Positions 9,207 to 18,483 of a stretch of 64,000 nucleotides of DNA are shown piece by piece. The position numbers and the translations under genes were made by a program. Source of the stretch: an uncultured Oscillospiraceae bacterium (GTDB lineage: Bacteria; Bacillota; Clostridia; Oscillospirales; Oscillospiraceae); contig CANQQB010000001.1 of NCBI GenBank assembly GCA_947625845.1, positions 1 to 64,000 of the forward strand. The letters run 5' to 3'. Under the pieces are notes generated by a model. That model saw only the letters and a program-made list of their open reading frames with translations, did no database searches and had not been told where the DNA came from. Each line of letters starts with the position of its first letter. Position 1 is the stretch's first letter.

Positions 9207-11525
9207 TCACTGTCGCTGCTCCACCCGGATGGCCAGGGCCGTCATGTCGTCGGCGTTGCCGAAGCGCACCACCGCCGCCCGCAGCGCCGATTTTGCCAGC
9301 GCCTTTGTCTCCACGCCGTCGCTGCCGGCCAGGATATCCCGCAGCCACTGGTCGTTCTTCTCCGCGAGAACCCCGTCGGAGGCGATGAGGGCCACGTTCC
9401 CCGGCCGCAGGCGCATGCGCACCATATCCGGCGCGGACCCCTCCCCCGCCAGCATCCCGGCGGCCAGGGACGTGCACTTCACCCGCCGGATGGCTCTGCC
9501 CGTCTTGATATAGCTTGGCGCCGCGCCGTACTTATAAAACCGCGTCTCCCCTGTGAACAGGTCGATGCAGCACAGGTCCACGGTGGCGTAGCCCCAGTCC
9601 TCCCCGTTTTTGAGCATGGCGGCGCTGTTCAGAAGCCGCATGGCGCACCCCGGCTCCATCCCGGCCTTTAAAAGTTCCTCCAATATCTCCACCGCGGCCA
9701 CGCTCTCCCGCGCCGCGTCCTCGCCGGTGCCCATGCCGTCGGATAATATGACGCACAGCAGCCCCCCGTCTGTCTTGAAATAGGTCCCCCTGTCCCCGGA
9801 CACGCTCTCGCCCTCCTTTTTCATGGACGCGATGCCCACGGACACGGCCAGCGGCTCCGCCTGGCGCAGCACCATCCGCCCCGGCTCCTTGCCGCCCACC
9901 CGGCAAATGCGCACGCCCACGGCCTCGCTGAGCCGTTCCAGATACTCCGGCTCGTCCTCCAGCGCCTCCACGCCCGCGCCCTCCAGCACCGCGTGCAGCC
10001 GCCCCCGGCCGTCCCGGAACACGGAGCACACCCCGTCCAGCTCCCGGCTCCGCAGATACCGGCCCAGCCGCCGTTCCGCCCCGCTGTCCGGTCCCGCCGC
10101 GCCGGACATATCCTTTGCGGCCCGCTCCATGACCTCGGCCATATCCATGAACTGGCCGTATGCCGCCGCCCGGCCCTCCTTCAGCCGCGCCCGGTACTGC
10201 CGCCGGTAGCGCACGCCCCGCAGCTCCCCGTTTACCGCCCCGGCGAAGGCCTCCGCCCTGGAGCACCGCTGGCGAAACGCCGCCGGCAGGTCCGCCGCCG
10301 TGACGCTGCTCTTGCCCGCGATGCTGTCCAGCATAGGCGAGAGCAGCCTGGCCGTCTCGGACCCGTCCTTTTTCCAGCATTGCTCCTTGCCCGCGCAGGT
10401 GCGGCACACCGCGTCCGCCGCCCTGTCCAGCACCGCACCGGACTCGCCCCTGGGGGACCGCTCCGGCTCCGGTCTGGCCGCGCACTCGTAAAGCCGCCGA
10501 AACCCCTGGCTCAGATGCTCCAGCCGCTGGGCCTGGTAAAGCCGAAAGGCCGTCTCCCCCTGCCCCTTGCCGGCGCGCAGCAGGGACCCCACCGGCGTCA
10601 GCGCGCTCTGCGGCAGCAGCATAAAAAGCACCGACGCCACGAAGCACTCGTACAGCGCCTCCACATGCGGCTGCTCTCCCCACGCCAGCAGCACCGCCAC
10701 CGCGTTTGCCGCGCAGAAGCTCACGGCGAACGTGAGCCGCCCGTACCGGTACAGGCTCCCCGCCGCCATACCCGCCAGCGGGTAGGCCGCCCCGCAGAAG
10801 AGCGCCGTTTTTCCCGCCATATCCATCGCCAGGCCCATGGCGCACCCGGCCGCGCACCCTGGCAGCATCCCGCCGCAAAAGCCCGCCGTCATCACCGCCA
10901 TCAGGCACGCGGTCCTGCCCACGCTGAACGTGTTGAAGACCTTGATGCCCGCCAGCCCCATCAGCGCGCACCCCGCCAGGATGGCCATACTGATGCTCCG
11001 ACGCAGCTCTGCCGCCTCTGTGCACGCGTCCTCCCTGTCCAGGACCAGGGAGAAAAAGTACGCGCACCCGCCGGACAGCACCACCTCCAGAAACAGCCGC
11101 ACCGGCGCTGGCAGACCCCCCACCGCGCCCTGGCCGTACAGCGCCCCGGTGAGCGCCGACGCGGCCGCCGCCATCACGGGCATGAACCACCGCTGCCGCC
11201 TAAGCGCCAAGCTCTGGGTAAGAAAGCCCAGTGTGAACACCAGAAACGCCGCCGCGATATACCGGATGCCGGGGAACACGCCCCCGGCGAAGAGATAGCC
11301 CACGCCCGCGCCGATCAGGCACAAAAACCCCCGCATGTCCGACCCGGCCGCTGCCACACCCGCAATACCGAATGGTCCCGCGCCCCCGAACAGCTGTCCC
11401 GCGCCCAGGCTCAGCCCCAGCAGGAAATGCCCCGCCTCAATAAGCCCCTCCCGCAGCGCCGGACGCTGCCGGAACACATCCGTCCATGCCGCGCCCCATC
11501 CCATCTGCCTCGTCCGTACCGCCAT
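9207..11525 (-). CDS. spoIIE: Stage II sporulation protein E (PP2C-type phosphatase)
   Basis: 772 aa; N-terminal multi-TM region and C-terminal PP2C/SpoIIE domain (SVSGDRGTYFKTDGGLLCVILSDGMGTGEDAARES). Confidence 0.9.
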   Translation of the reverse strand: MAVRTRQMGWGAAWTDVFRQRPALREGLIEAGHFLLGLSLGAGQLFGGAGPFGIAGVAAAGSDMRGFLCLIGAGVGYLFAGGVFPGIRYIAAAFLVFTLGFLTQSLALRRQRWFMPVMAAAASALTGALYGQGAVGGLPAPVRLFLEVVLSGGCAYFFSLVLDREDACTEAAELRRSISMAILAGCALMGLAGIKVFNTFSVGRTACLMAVMTAGFCGGMLPGCAAGCAMGLAMDMAGKTALFCGAAYPLAGMAAGSLYRYGRLTFAVSFCAANAVAVLLAWGEQPHVEALYECFVASVLFMLLPQSALTPVGSLLRAGKGQGETAFRLYQAQRLEHLSQGFRRLYECAARPEPERSPRGESGAVLDRAADAVCRTCAGKEQCWKKDGSETARLLSPMLDSIAGKSSVTAADLPAAFRQRCSRAEAFAGAVNGELRGVRYRRQYRARLKEGRAAAYGQFMDMAEVMERAAKDMSGAAGPDSGAERRLGRYLRSRELDGVCSVFRDGRGRLHAVLEGAGVEALEDEPEYLERLSEAVGVRICRVGGKEPGRMVLRQAEPLAVSVGIASMKKEGESVSGDRGTYFKTDGGLLCVILSDGMGTGEDAARESVAAVEILEELLKAGMEPGCAMRLLNSAAMLKNGEDWGYATVDLCCIDLFTGETRFYKYGAAPSYIKTGRAIRRVKCTSLAAGMLAGEGSAPDMVRMRLRPGNVALIASDGVLAEKNDQWLRDILAGSDGVETKALAKSALRAAVVRFGNADDMTALAIRVEQRQ

Positions 11526-11636
11526 GATCGCGCCTCCGTGTCGTTATGTTGACATAATTATAGCCGCCCGGCCGCATCGTTTCCCGTCGTAACCTGTAGC
11601 GCCCGGAAAATAACCTGCCAAATGCTGGCAGAACAG

Positions 11637-11673
11637 AAAAATCCCCTGCCCGCTCGTTTTGAACGGACAGGGG
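11637..11673 (-). terminator. Intrinsic terminator of the RND gene
   Basis: Minus strand CCCCTGTCCG...CGGGCAGGGGATTTTT. Confidence 0.8.
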
Positions 11674-11691
11674 TCTTTATTTTTCGACAAA

Positions 11692-14600
11692 TCACAACTC
11701 GTTATACTCCATATCCTCGTCCCGCACGACCTTCAGCTCCTTGCGGTTCATCATGTCGTAGATGGCCGGGACCACGAACAACGTCATGACCGTGGCGTAC
11801 AGCAGCCCGCCGATGCACACCACCGCCACAGGCTGCATCATGCTGGTGCCCACGTTCTTGCCCATCGCCATGACGACGAGGCCCAGGATGGTGGTCAGGC
11901 TGGTCATGAAGATGGGCCGCATACGGGTCACGCCCGCCTCCACCAGCGCCTGCCTGCGCTCCATGCCGCCGGCCCGGAGCTGGTTAACATAATCGACAAG
12001 CACGATGCCGTTGTTCACGATGATGCCCACCAGCATTACGAACCCGATGATGGACACGATGCTGATGTCCATATGGAACAGCAGCAGCGCCGCGAACCCG
12101 CCGGTGAAGGCCAGGGGGATGGTGAACATGACGATGAAGGGGCTTTTCAGGCTCTGGAACTGCGCGACCATGATGAAGTACACCAGCAGCACGCCGATAG
12201 CCAGCATGAGCATCAGGTCCTCCACGGCCTCCATGATGGTCTCGTTCTCGCCGGTGAACTCGTAGGAAACGCCCTCGGGCAGGTCCAGCTTCTCCAATTC
12301 CTCCTGCACCGCGCTGGTGACTCTGGTGATGTTGTACCCCGGCTCCAGGGAGGCGGTGACGGCCAGATACCGCCGCTGGTCGATGCGGTTGATGGTAGCC
12401 AGGCTCACGGTGGTGTCCACCGTGGCCACGTCCTCCAGCCGGAAAGCGCTGGTATTGCCCTCAGCGTCCGTGGACGTGAACTCGTACGCGCGCAGCTCGT
12501 CCAGGCTCATGCCCTCCCCCGCTTCCACGATCACGTCCGCGTTGACCGCGCCCATGTCCATATCCATCGCGGTGGTGGAGGTGGTCAGCGCCGTGGCCAG
12601 GTCCATGTAGAGCTGGGCCACGGTATAGCCCTTTTCCATCGCGGCGTTTCTGTCCACGGTCACGTGATAGGCGTTCTGCGCGTCCTCCAGGCCGTTGTCC
12701 GTCTCGGCCACGCCCTCCACGCCGGCCACGACTTCGGCGATATCCTTCGCGGCCGCTTGCAGCTCGGCCATATCCTCGCCATAGAGATTGATGGCCACGC
12801 CGCTGCCGGTGAGCATGCTCATGTCCATCATGGCCGAGTCGTACCGGACCTCGCAGCCCATGTCCGCGCACGCGTCCACGATCCACTGTCCGGCCTCCGC
12901 GCCGGAGTCTCCCTCAGGCAGGCCCACGTACACGGTCACGTCGTACTGTCCGGCGCTCCCGCCGCCCATCATGCCGGCGACGGAGCCGGTGCCCATCATC
13001 GCGCCCACGTATTCGGCGTTAGGCAGCTCTTCTATCTTTTCCAGCGCCTGGTCCGCCAACTGGACCGCCTCGTCCCGCGTGGCGTCCTCAGGCATGGACA
13101 GGGTGACGTTGACCGTGTTCATGTCGAGCTCCGGCATGAAGCTGAAGCCCTTTTGCAGCGCCATCCACCCGGTGGCCCCCAACAGCGCTATGGCCAGCAG
13201 CAGCGTCACCCACTTATGCCGCAGGTTCCACATGGCGAGCTTTCGGTAACCCCGGTAAAAGGCCCCCTCGCCCTGGGGTTTTAGCCCGTACTTTTTCCGC
13301 TTCGTGTCCCGGAGCATGCCCCGCGCCATCGCCGGCACCAGCGTCAGCGCGACGATAAGGCTGGCCATCAGCGCGTAGGTCATGGTCAGGGCCAGGTCCG
13401 TGAAAAGCTGTCTGGTGATGCCCTCCACGAACACGATGGGCAAGAACACGCACACCGTGGTCAGCGTGGAGGACGTGATGGCCCCGGCCACCTGCCGCGC
13501 CCCGGCGACGGCGGCCTGCACCGCCGTGGCCCCCTTGGACCGCAGGCGGTAGATGTTCTCGATGACCACGATGGAGTTGTCCACCAGCATGCCTATCGCC
13601 ACGGCCAGACCGGACAGGGATATCATGTTCAGCGTCACGCCGGAGAAATACATCAGCACGAACGCGAAGATGACGCTCACCGGGATAGACACCATGGTTA
13701 TCACCGTGGGCCGCAGGTCCCGCAAAAACAGGAACAGGATCACGATGGCGAACAGCGCGCCCGTGAGCATGCTGGAAATGATGGAGTTGATGATGAGGTA
13801 GATATAATCGCCCTGGTCCATCAGCGACACGAACTGCAACCCGGGATACTCCTCCTCCAGCTCGTCGAACCGGGCCTGCAAATTGTCGCTGACCTCGGCG
13901 GTGGCGGCGTTGGACTGCTTGTCGAAGGTGAGCATAACGCCGTCCGAGCCGTTGAGCTTGGCGTACACGGACCCGGCGTTGTCCGTGACGAACACGTCCG
14001 CCACGTCCTCAAGATACACCGGACCGATGGCGTCCTCGCCGGTGTCAAAGAGCACCAGCGCCTTCAATTCGTCCTCCCCCGTCAGCTCGTCGCCCACGGA
14101 GACCATATAGCTGATGCCGTCCTGCTGGATATACCCGGCGGGCATGGAGAAGTTCTGAGCCTGTAGTATCTGGGAGACGGTCTGCATGGTGATCTGGCCG
14201 GAGATATCCGCCTTTTCCAGCGCGTCGGCCCTCTGGTCCTCCAACTGGTCCAGCCCGGACTGCACCTGGTCCAGCCCCGATTGCAGGTTGGCGGAATTGA
14301 TGGTGATCTGCGCCGCCGAATCGGCCAGCTGCAAAAGCCCCTCGGACTGGCTGCTGGACAGGGCCCCCATGGCCTGGCTGAGCTGGATGGCGCCGCTGTC
14401 CAGGTCGGAAAGGGTACTGTTGAGCTGGGCGATACCGTCGTCCACCTGCTTGGCGTTTGCCTGGAGCTCCTGTATTTTGGCGGGAAGCCCGGCCCTGTCG
14501 ATGCCCTGGGTCGCCAGTTGGGCATCCAGGTTGGCGATGCTGCTCTGGGCCGTGGTGAGCTGGGCGTTCAGGGTCTCCCGCTGGGCCTCGGCGGCCTGGG

Positions 14601-15804
14601 CCTGGGGCTCCAGCGTGGCGATCTGCGCGTCCAGGGACGCCAGCGCCCCCTGAGCGGTGGCAAGCTGGGCCTGGAGCTCGGCAAGCTGCGCGGCCGCCTC
14701 CGGCCCCATCTCCGGCACGGCGTTCGGGTCAACAGCCGGGTCGGCGTTCGGGTCCACGGTCGGCGCGGCGGCCGCCGTCAGGGCCGCGATCTGCTGCTCC
14801 AGGGCCGCCACCTGCCCCGCCAGAGTCTCCCGCTGGGTCTTCGCCTGGGCCAGGCCCGCCGTCAACTGGTCTATCTGGGCCAGCCCCTCGTTGATCTGGG
14901 CCACGGCCCCGTCCAGCTGCTCATAGCCGCTCTGGGCCTGCTGCAATTGTTCGATGGCGCTGGCCAGCGTCGTCTTTGTCTGCTGCAAGCCGGTCAACTG
15001 CTGCTGTATCTGCTCCCGGCCCTTGATGAGCTCCATCTGCTGGGAGCTGAGCTGGGCCTGAGCGGAGCTGGCGGCGCCCACCAGCGCGTCCTTGCCGCTG
15101 TCTACCTGCTCCTGAGCGTCCTCCAGCTCGGCCTTGGCGTCCTCCAGGTCCTTTTTCGTGTCCTCCAGGTCCTTTTTGGCGTCGTCCAGCCGGCTCTCCA
15201 CCGCCTGGGCCATGCGCTCGTTCACCGCGTCGATCTTCTCCTGGCTGATGACCACGTGCACCTGCCGGTAGATGGACCCGCTGGTGCTGACGCTGGCCAC
15301 CCCGGCCACGCCCTCCAGCTTGGGCACGATCGTCTCGTCCAGAAAATCGGACAGCTCCGTGATGTCCATGTCCTCCCTGGACACGGCGGCGATGGCGACG
15401 GGCAGCACGGACGGGTTGATCTTGAGCACGTATGGCGTGCCCACGGCCTCGTCCCACGTGCCCTGCAAAGCGCTGATCTGCTGCTGGATGTCCACGCCCA
15501 CGGTGTCCATGTTCACCGATTCCTCGAACTCCAGCACCAGCAGGGAATAGTTCTCCTGGGACGAGCTCGTCAGCTCCTTGATGTGCTCCAGCGTGGCCAT
15601 GGACTGCTCCATGGGCCGGGTGATCTCCGCCTCCACGATCTCCGGGCTCTGGCCGGGGTATGTGGTCATGATCATCACATAGGGGAAGTCCATGTTGGGC
15701 AGCAGATCCGGGGTCATTCTGGTAAAGGCGACCACGCCCAAAATGATGACCGCCAGCACGGCCACAAAGATCGTCAGGGGTTTTTTCACGCTGAATTTGG
15801 ACAT
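11692..15804 (-). CDS. RND-family (HAE1/AcrB-like) efflux permease with large coiled-coil insertion
   Basis: 1370 aa; AcrB-like N-terminus and TM blocks (LFLFLRDLRPTVITMVSIPVSVIFAF, GLAVAIGMLVDNSIVVIENIYR, MRPIFMTSLTTILGLVVMAMG); ~325-aa Glu/Gln/Ala-rich coiled coil in the first extracytoplasmic domain. Confidence 0.9.
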   Translation of the reverse strand: MSKFSVKKPLTIFVAVLAVIILGVVAFTRMTPDLLPNMDFPYVMIMTTYPGQSPEIVEAEITRPMEQSMATLEHIKELTSSSQENYSLLVLEFEESVNMDTVGVDIQQQISALQGTWDEAVGTPYVLKINPSVLPVAIAAVSREDMDITELSDFLDETIVPKLEGVAGVASVSTSGSIYRQVHVVISQEKIDAVNERMAQAVESRLDDAKKDLEDTKKDLEDAKAELEDAQEQVDSGKDALVGAASSAQAQLSSQQMELIKGREQIQQQLTGLQQTKTTLASAIEQLQQAQSGYEQLDGAVAQINEGLAQIDQLTAGLAQAKTQRETLAGQVAALEQQIAALTAAAAPTVDPNADPAVDPNAVPEMGPEAAAQLAELQAQLATAQGALASLDAQIATLEPQAQAAEAQRETLNAQLTTAQSSIANLDAQLATQGIDRAGLPAKIQELQANAKQVDDGIAQLNSTLSDLDSGAIQLSQAMGALSSSQSEGLLQLADSAAQITINSANLQSGLDQVQSGLDQLEDQRADALEKADISGQITMQTVSQILQAQNFSMPAGYIQQDGISYMVSVGDELTGEDELKALVLFDTGEDAIGPVYLEDVADVFVTDNAGSVYAKLNGSDGVMLTFDKQSNAATAEVSDNLQARFDELEEEYPGLQFVSLMDQGDYIYLIINSIISSMLTGALFAIVILFLFLRDLRPTVITMVSIPVSVIFAFVLMYFSGVTLNMISLSGLAVAIGMLVDNSIVVIENIYRLRSKGATAVQAAVAGARQVAGAITSSTLTTVCVFLPIVFVEGITRQLFTDLALTMTYALMASLIVALTLVPAMARGMLRDTKRKKYGLKPQGEGAFYRGYRKLAMWNLRHKWVTLLLAIALLGATGWMALQKGFSFMPELDMNTVNVTLSMPEDATRDEAVQLADQALEKIEELPNAEYVGAMMGTGSVAGMMGGGSAGQYDVTVYVGLPEGDSGAEAGQWIVDACADMGCEVRYDSAMMDMSMLTGSGVAINLYGEDMAELQAAAKDIAEVVAGVEGVAETDNGLEDAQNAYHVTVDRNAAMEKGYTVAQLYMDLATALTTSTTAMDMDMGAVNADVIVEAGEGMSLDELRAYEFTSTDAEGNTSAFRLEDVATVDTTVSLATINRIDQRRYLAVTASLEPGYNITRVTSAVQEELEKLDLPEGVSYEFTGENETIMEAVEDLMLMLAIGVLLVYFIMVAQFQSLKSPFIVMFTIPLAFTGGFAALLLFHMDISIVSIIGFVMLVGIIVNNGIVLVDYVNQLRAGGMERRQALVEAGVTRMRPIFMTSLTTILGLVVMAMGKNVGTSMMQPVAVVCIGGLLYATVMTLFVVPAIYDMMNRKELKVVRDEDMEYNEL

Positions 15805-16035
15805 GGTCGCTTACCTCGATGCTCGAAAAATAACTGTTTATACACAATATGATAAAAAGCCGCTGAAATCATATCATAGAAGCGGCGGCCGGGCAACATC
15901 CGCCACAGAACTTTCACAATTTGTTTATAATTCCGGCAAGCTCTGCCAGCGCCGGGACGGACACGGTTTGTCTTTACACTTCCCGGCGATTATGGTAAGA
16001 TATTGAAGAATACCCAAGAAGAAAGGACGAGCATC

Positions 16036-16803
16036 ATGGCAAAGAAAACGACGGAGCCCGACAACGGGCAGTCCGCGAAAAAGACCGGCATCGTGACCAA
16101 CCCCATCCGCAACCTCGCCGTCACGGCGGCGCTGTGCCTTATATTGGGCGTGGTCTTTCTGGCCGTGCCCTATTTTGTGCGGGACTACGCCGGATATGTG
16201 ATCGGCGGCCTGGTCAGCGCCATCGGCCTGGCCTATATCATCATCTACTTCCTGCGCAAGCCCGTCAGCGGCATTTACCGCTCCGAGTTTGCCGCCGGCA
16301 TCGTCATGCTCACGGCGGGCATTTACGTGGTCGTGGCCAGCTTCCGGCCCGACGCCGCCGGCATCAGCATCACCCTGCGGCTCATCGTGACCGCTCTGGG
16401 CCTGCTGATGGCGGTGGACGGGGTGTTGAAGCTGCAATACACCCTGGATATGGCCCGGATGCACTTTGACGCCTGGTGGGTGGGGCTGTTCACCAGCCTG
16501 CCCGGCCTGGGCCTGGGTGTGCTGACCGCCGCCGGCCTGGTGGACGACTTCGGCGTGCGCATCCACATCGGCTCCGACGCCTTCCTCAGCGCCATGCTGG
16601 TGCTGGGCGTGGCCTTCATCGTCAACGCCGTGCTGGACGTCATCACCCTATCGCTCATCGCTGTGCGCAACCGGGCGGCCTCCAAAGAGGCGGCCGCGGC
16701 TGCCGCGGCGGCTGCCGCCGCGCCCGAACAGCCCGCGGGGCCTTACGCCCCAACGGTTTCAGCGCCGGCGGCCGCACCGGAGACGAACAGCCGGAACGAC
16801 TGA
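16036..16803 (+). CDS. DUF308/HdeD-like membrane protein
   Basis: ATG 16036 preceded by AGAAAGGA; six-helix pattern; Ala/Pro-rich C-terminus. Confidence 0.6.
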   Translation: MAKKTTEPDNGQSAKKTGIVTNPIRNLAVTAALCLILGVVFLAVPYFVRDYAGYVIGGLVSAIGLAYIIIYFLRKPVSGIYRSEFAAGIVMLTAGIYVVVASFRPDAAGISITLRLIVTALGLLMAVDGVLKLQYTLDMARMHFDAWWVGLFTSLPGLGLGVLTAAGLVDDFGVRIHIGSDAFLSAMLVLGVAFIVNAVLDVITLSLIAVRNRAASKEAAAAAAAAAAAPEQPAGPYAPTVSAPAAAPETNSRND

Positions 16804-16819
16804 GAAAGGAATTTTTTCA

Positions 16820-18415
16820 ATGGCGCACTGTGGGACATTTTTGGGACATTTTGAGGACATTTTGGGACATTTGGGGACAAAACGGGCGCTTGCCCTGCTT
16901 CTGGCGGCGCTGCTGGCGCTCCTGTGCCCCCTGACGGCGTACGCGGCGGAGGAAGAGGCCGCGGACCTGCCCGAGGCCGTGACCGTCGACGAGACCCTGA
17001 CCGAGGCATTGCCTGAGACGGAGGGCGAGACGGAGCCCGCGCCGGAGGCCGAGGCCGACCAGGCTCCCGCCGACGAGGACCTGGCCGCGCCTGAGACTGA
17101 GGCCGATACCGAGACGGAGGCCGAGATCGAGACTGAACCCGAGACCGAGGCCGAGCAGGTCCCCGACCAGGCGGCGGAGAGCCCGGCGGCCACGGTCAGC
17201 GTGGGCGGCACTGTTACGGAATACGCCGACTTTGCCGCGGCCTGGGCCGCCGCGGCCGCTGCCGGCGCGGAGGCCACGCTGACCTTGCTGGCCGACGCCA
17301 CGGCCACCGAAGAGCTGGTCCTGGACAGCGGCAACAGCGTCATCTTCGAGGGCGGGGAGCACACCCTGACCCTGGAAAAGGGCATCATCGTGGGCCCGGA
17401 CGCCGACCCGGTCACATTCACCCTGACCGAACAGAGCGCCGACAAGCTGACCGTCAACTCCGGCACCATCCGGGGCAGCGAGGACCTCAAAGCGGCCCTC
17501 ATCGGCGTATGCGGCGGCAGCTTTGAGCTGAACGACGGCGCCCTGACCAGTACCACGGGCACCCCGGTCCACATCGACGCGGGCACGGTCACGGTCAACG
17601 GCGGCTCTGTGACCACCACGGACAAAGACGGCTCGGCCATCACCGTGCTCAACATATATGACCTGGGCGGCACGCTGACCGTCACCGGCGGCGAGCTGAC
17701 CGGCCAGGAGGCGGGCATAAGCGCCAATGGCGACGTGACCGTCACCGGCGGGACCATCACCGGCGGCATAGGCATCTTCTCCCAGGGCTTCGGCGAGACG
17801 TATGCCGGTACGGTCAAGACAAGCGCTCTGGTCATCTCCGGCGGCACGTTCACCGGCACGGCCGGAGCGGGCCTGGCGATGGCGGACGACTGCTCCGCCG
17901 TCCTGTCCGGCGGCACGTTCACCGGCAGCACATACGCCGTGGTCTGCCTGGACCAGGACCTGATCGGCCTTCCCGTTGACCAGACGCTGACCGTGAACGC
18001 CCTGCTGGCAACCGGCTATGGCTTCTTTGACGGGGCCAACGCGCTTATCGCCACAACGGCCGACCAGAAGGCCCTGACCGGGCCCGTGACGGTGGCCGCC
18101 CTGCCCGCCGCCACGGCGGAGCCCACGGCCACACCGGATCCCACCGCGGAGCCTACGGCGGAACCGACGGCCACGCCGGCTCCCACCACAGAGCCCACCG
18201 CCACGCCTGCCGTGACGCCCACCCTGACGCCGGAGTCCACCGCCACGGCCGCGCCTACGGCCACGGCCGGACCCACGGCTGTGCCCACCGCCACGGCGCC
18301 CGCCGCCCCCGCCACCGGGGACGATTCCGGGCTGCTGTCCGCCACAGTGCTGCTGCTGGGCTGCGCCGCCGGTCTGACGGCTGTCCTGCTGCTGCGGCGT
18401 CGTTGGGAGAAGTAA
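16820..18415 (+). CDS. Secreted surface protein, acidic N-terminus, PT-rich stalk, C-terminal sortase-like anchor
   Basis: Signal peptide ALALLLAALLALLCPLTAYA; beta-helix-like repeats (TVTGGTITGG); stalk [55 protein letters not shown]. Confidence 0.8.
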   Translation: MAHCGTFLGHFEDILGHLGTKRALALLLAALLALLCPLTAYAAEEEAADLPEAVTVDETLTEALPETEGETEPAPEAEADQAPADEDLAAPETEADTETEAEIETEPETEAEQVPDQAAESPAATVSVGGTVTEYADFAAAWAAAAAAGAEATLTLLADATATEELVLDSGNSVIFEGGEHTLTLEKGIIVGPDADPVTFTLTEQSADKLTVNSGTIRGSEDLKAALIGVCGGSFELNDGALTSTTGTPVHIDAGTVTVNGGSVTTTDKDGSAITVLNIYDLGGTLTVTGGELTGQEAGISANGDVTVTGGTITGGIGIFSQGFGETYAGTVKTSALVISGGTFTGTAGAGLAMADDCSAVLSGGTFTGSTYAVVCLDQDLIGLPVDQTLTVNALLATGYGFFDGANALIATTADQKALTGPVTVAALPAATAEPTATPDPTAEPTAEPTATPAPTTEPTATPAVTPTLTPESTATAAPTATAGPTAVPTATAPAAPATGDDSGLLSATVLLLGCAAGLTAVLLLRRRWEK

Positions 18416-18435
18416 AACCGACCTGAGAACATAGG

Positions 18436-18468
18436 AAACGGGACTTGGAGCTTTCCAAGTCCCGTTTT
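18436..18468. terminator. Bidirectional intrinsic terminator
   Basis: AAACGGGACTTGGA-gctt-TCCAAGTCCCGTTTT stem between convergent genes. Confidence 0.85.
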
Positions 18469-18483
18469 GTATGTTGTTTTCTC

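Noticed and set aside
11659-15852. Long plus-strand ORFs (e.g. 11659-13284, 14281-15852) opposite the RND gene, and similar ORFs opposite spoIIE, rpoB, gpmI, LivHM and others
   Set aside because: High-GC codon structure leaves the antisense frame open; translations are His/Gln/Arg/Gly-rich low-complexity without recognisable domains, while the opposite strand encodes clear protein families.
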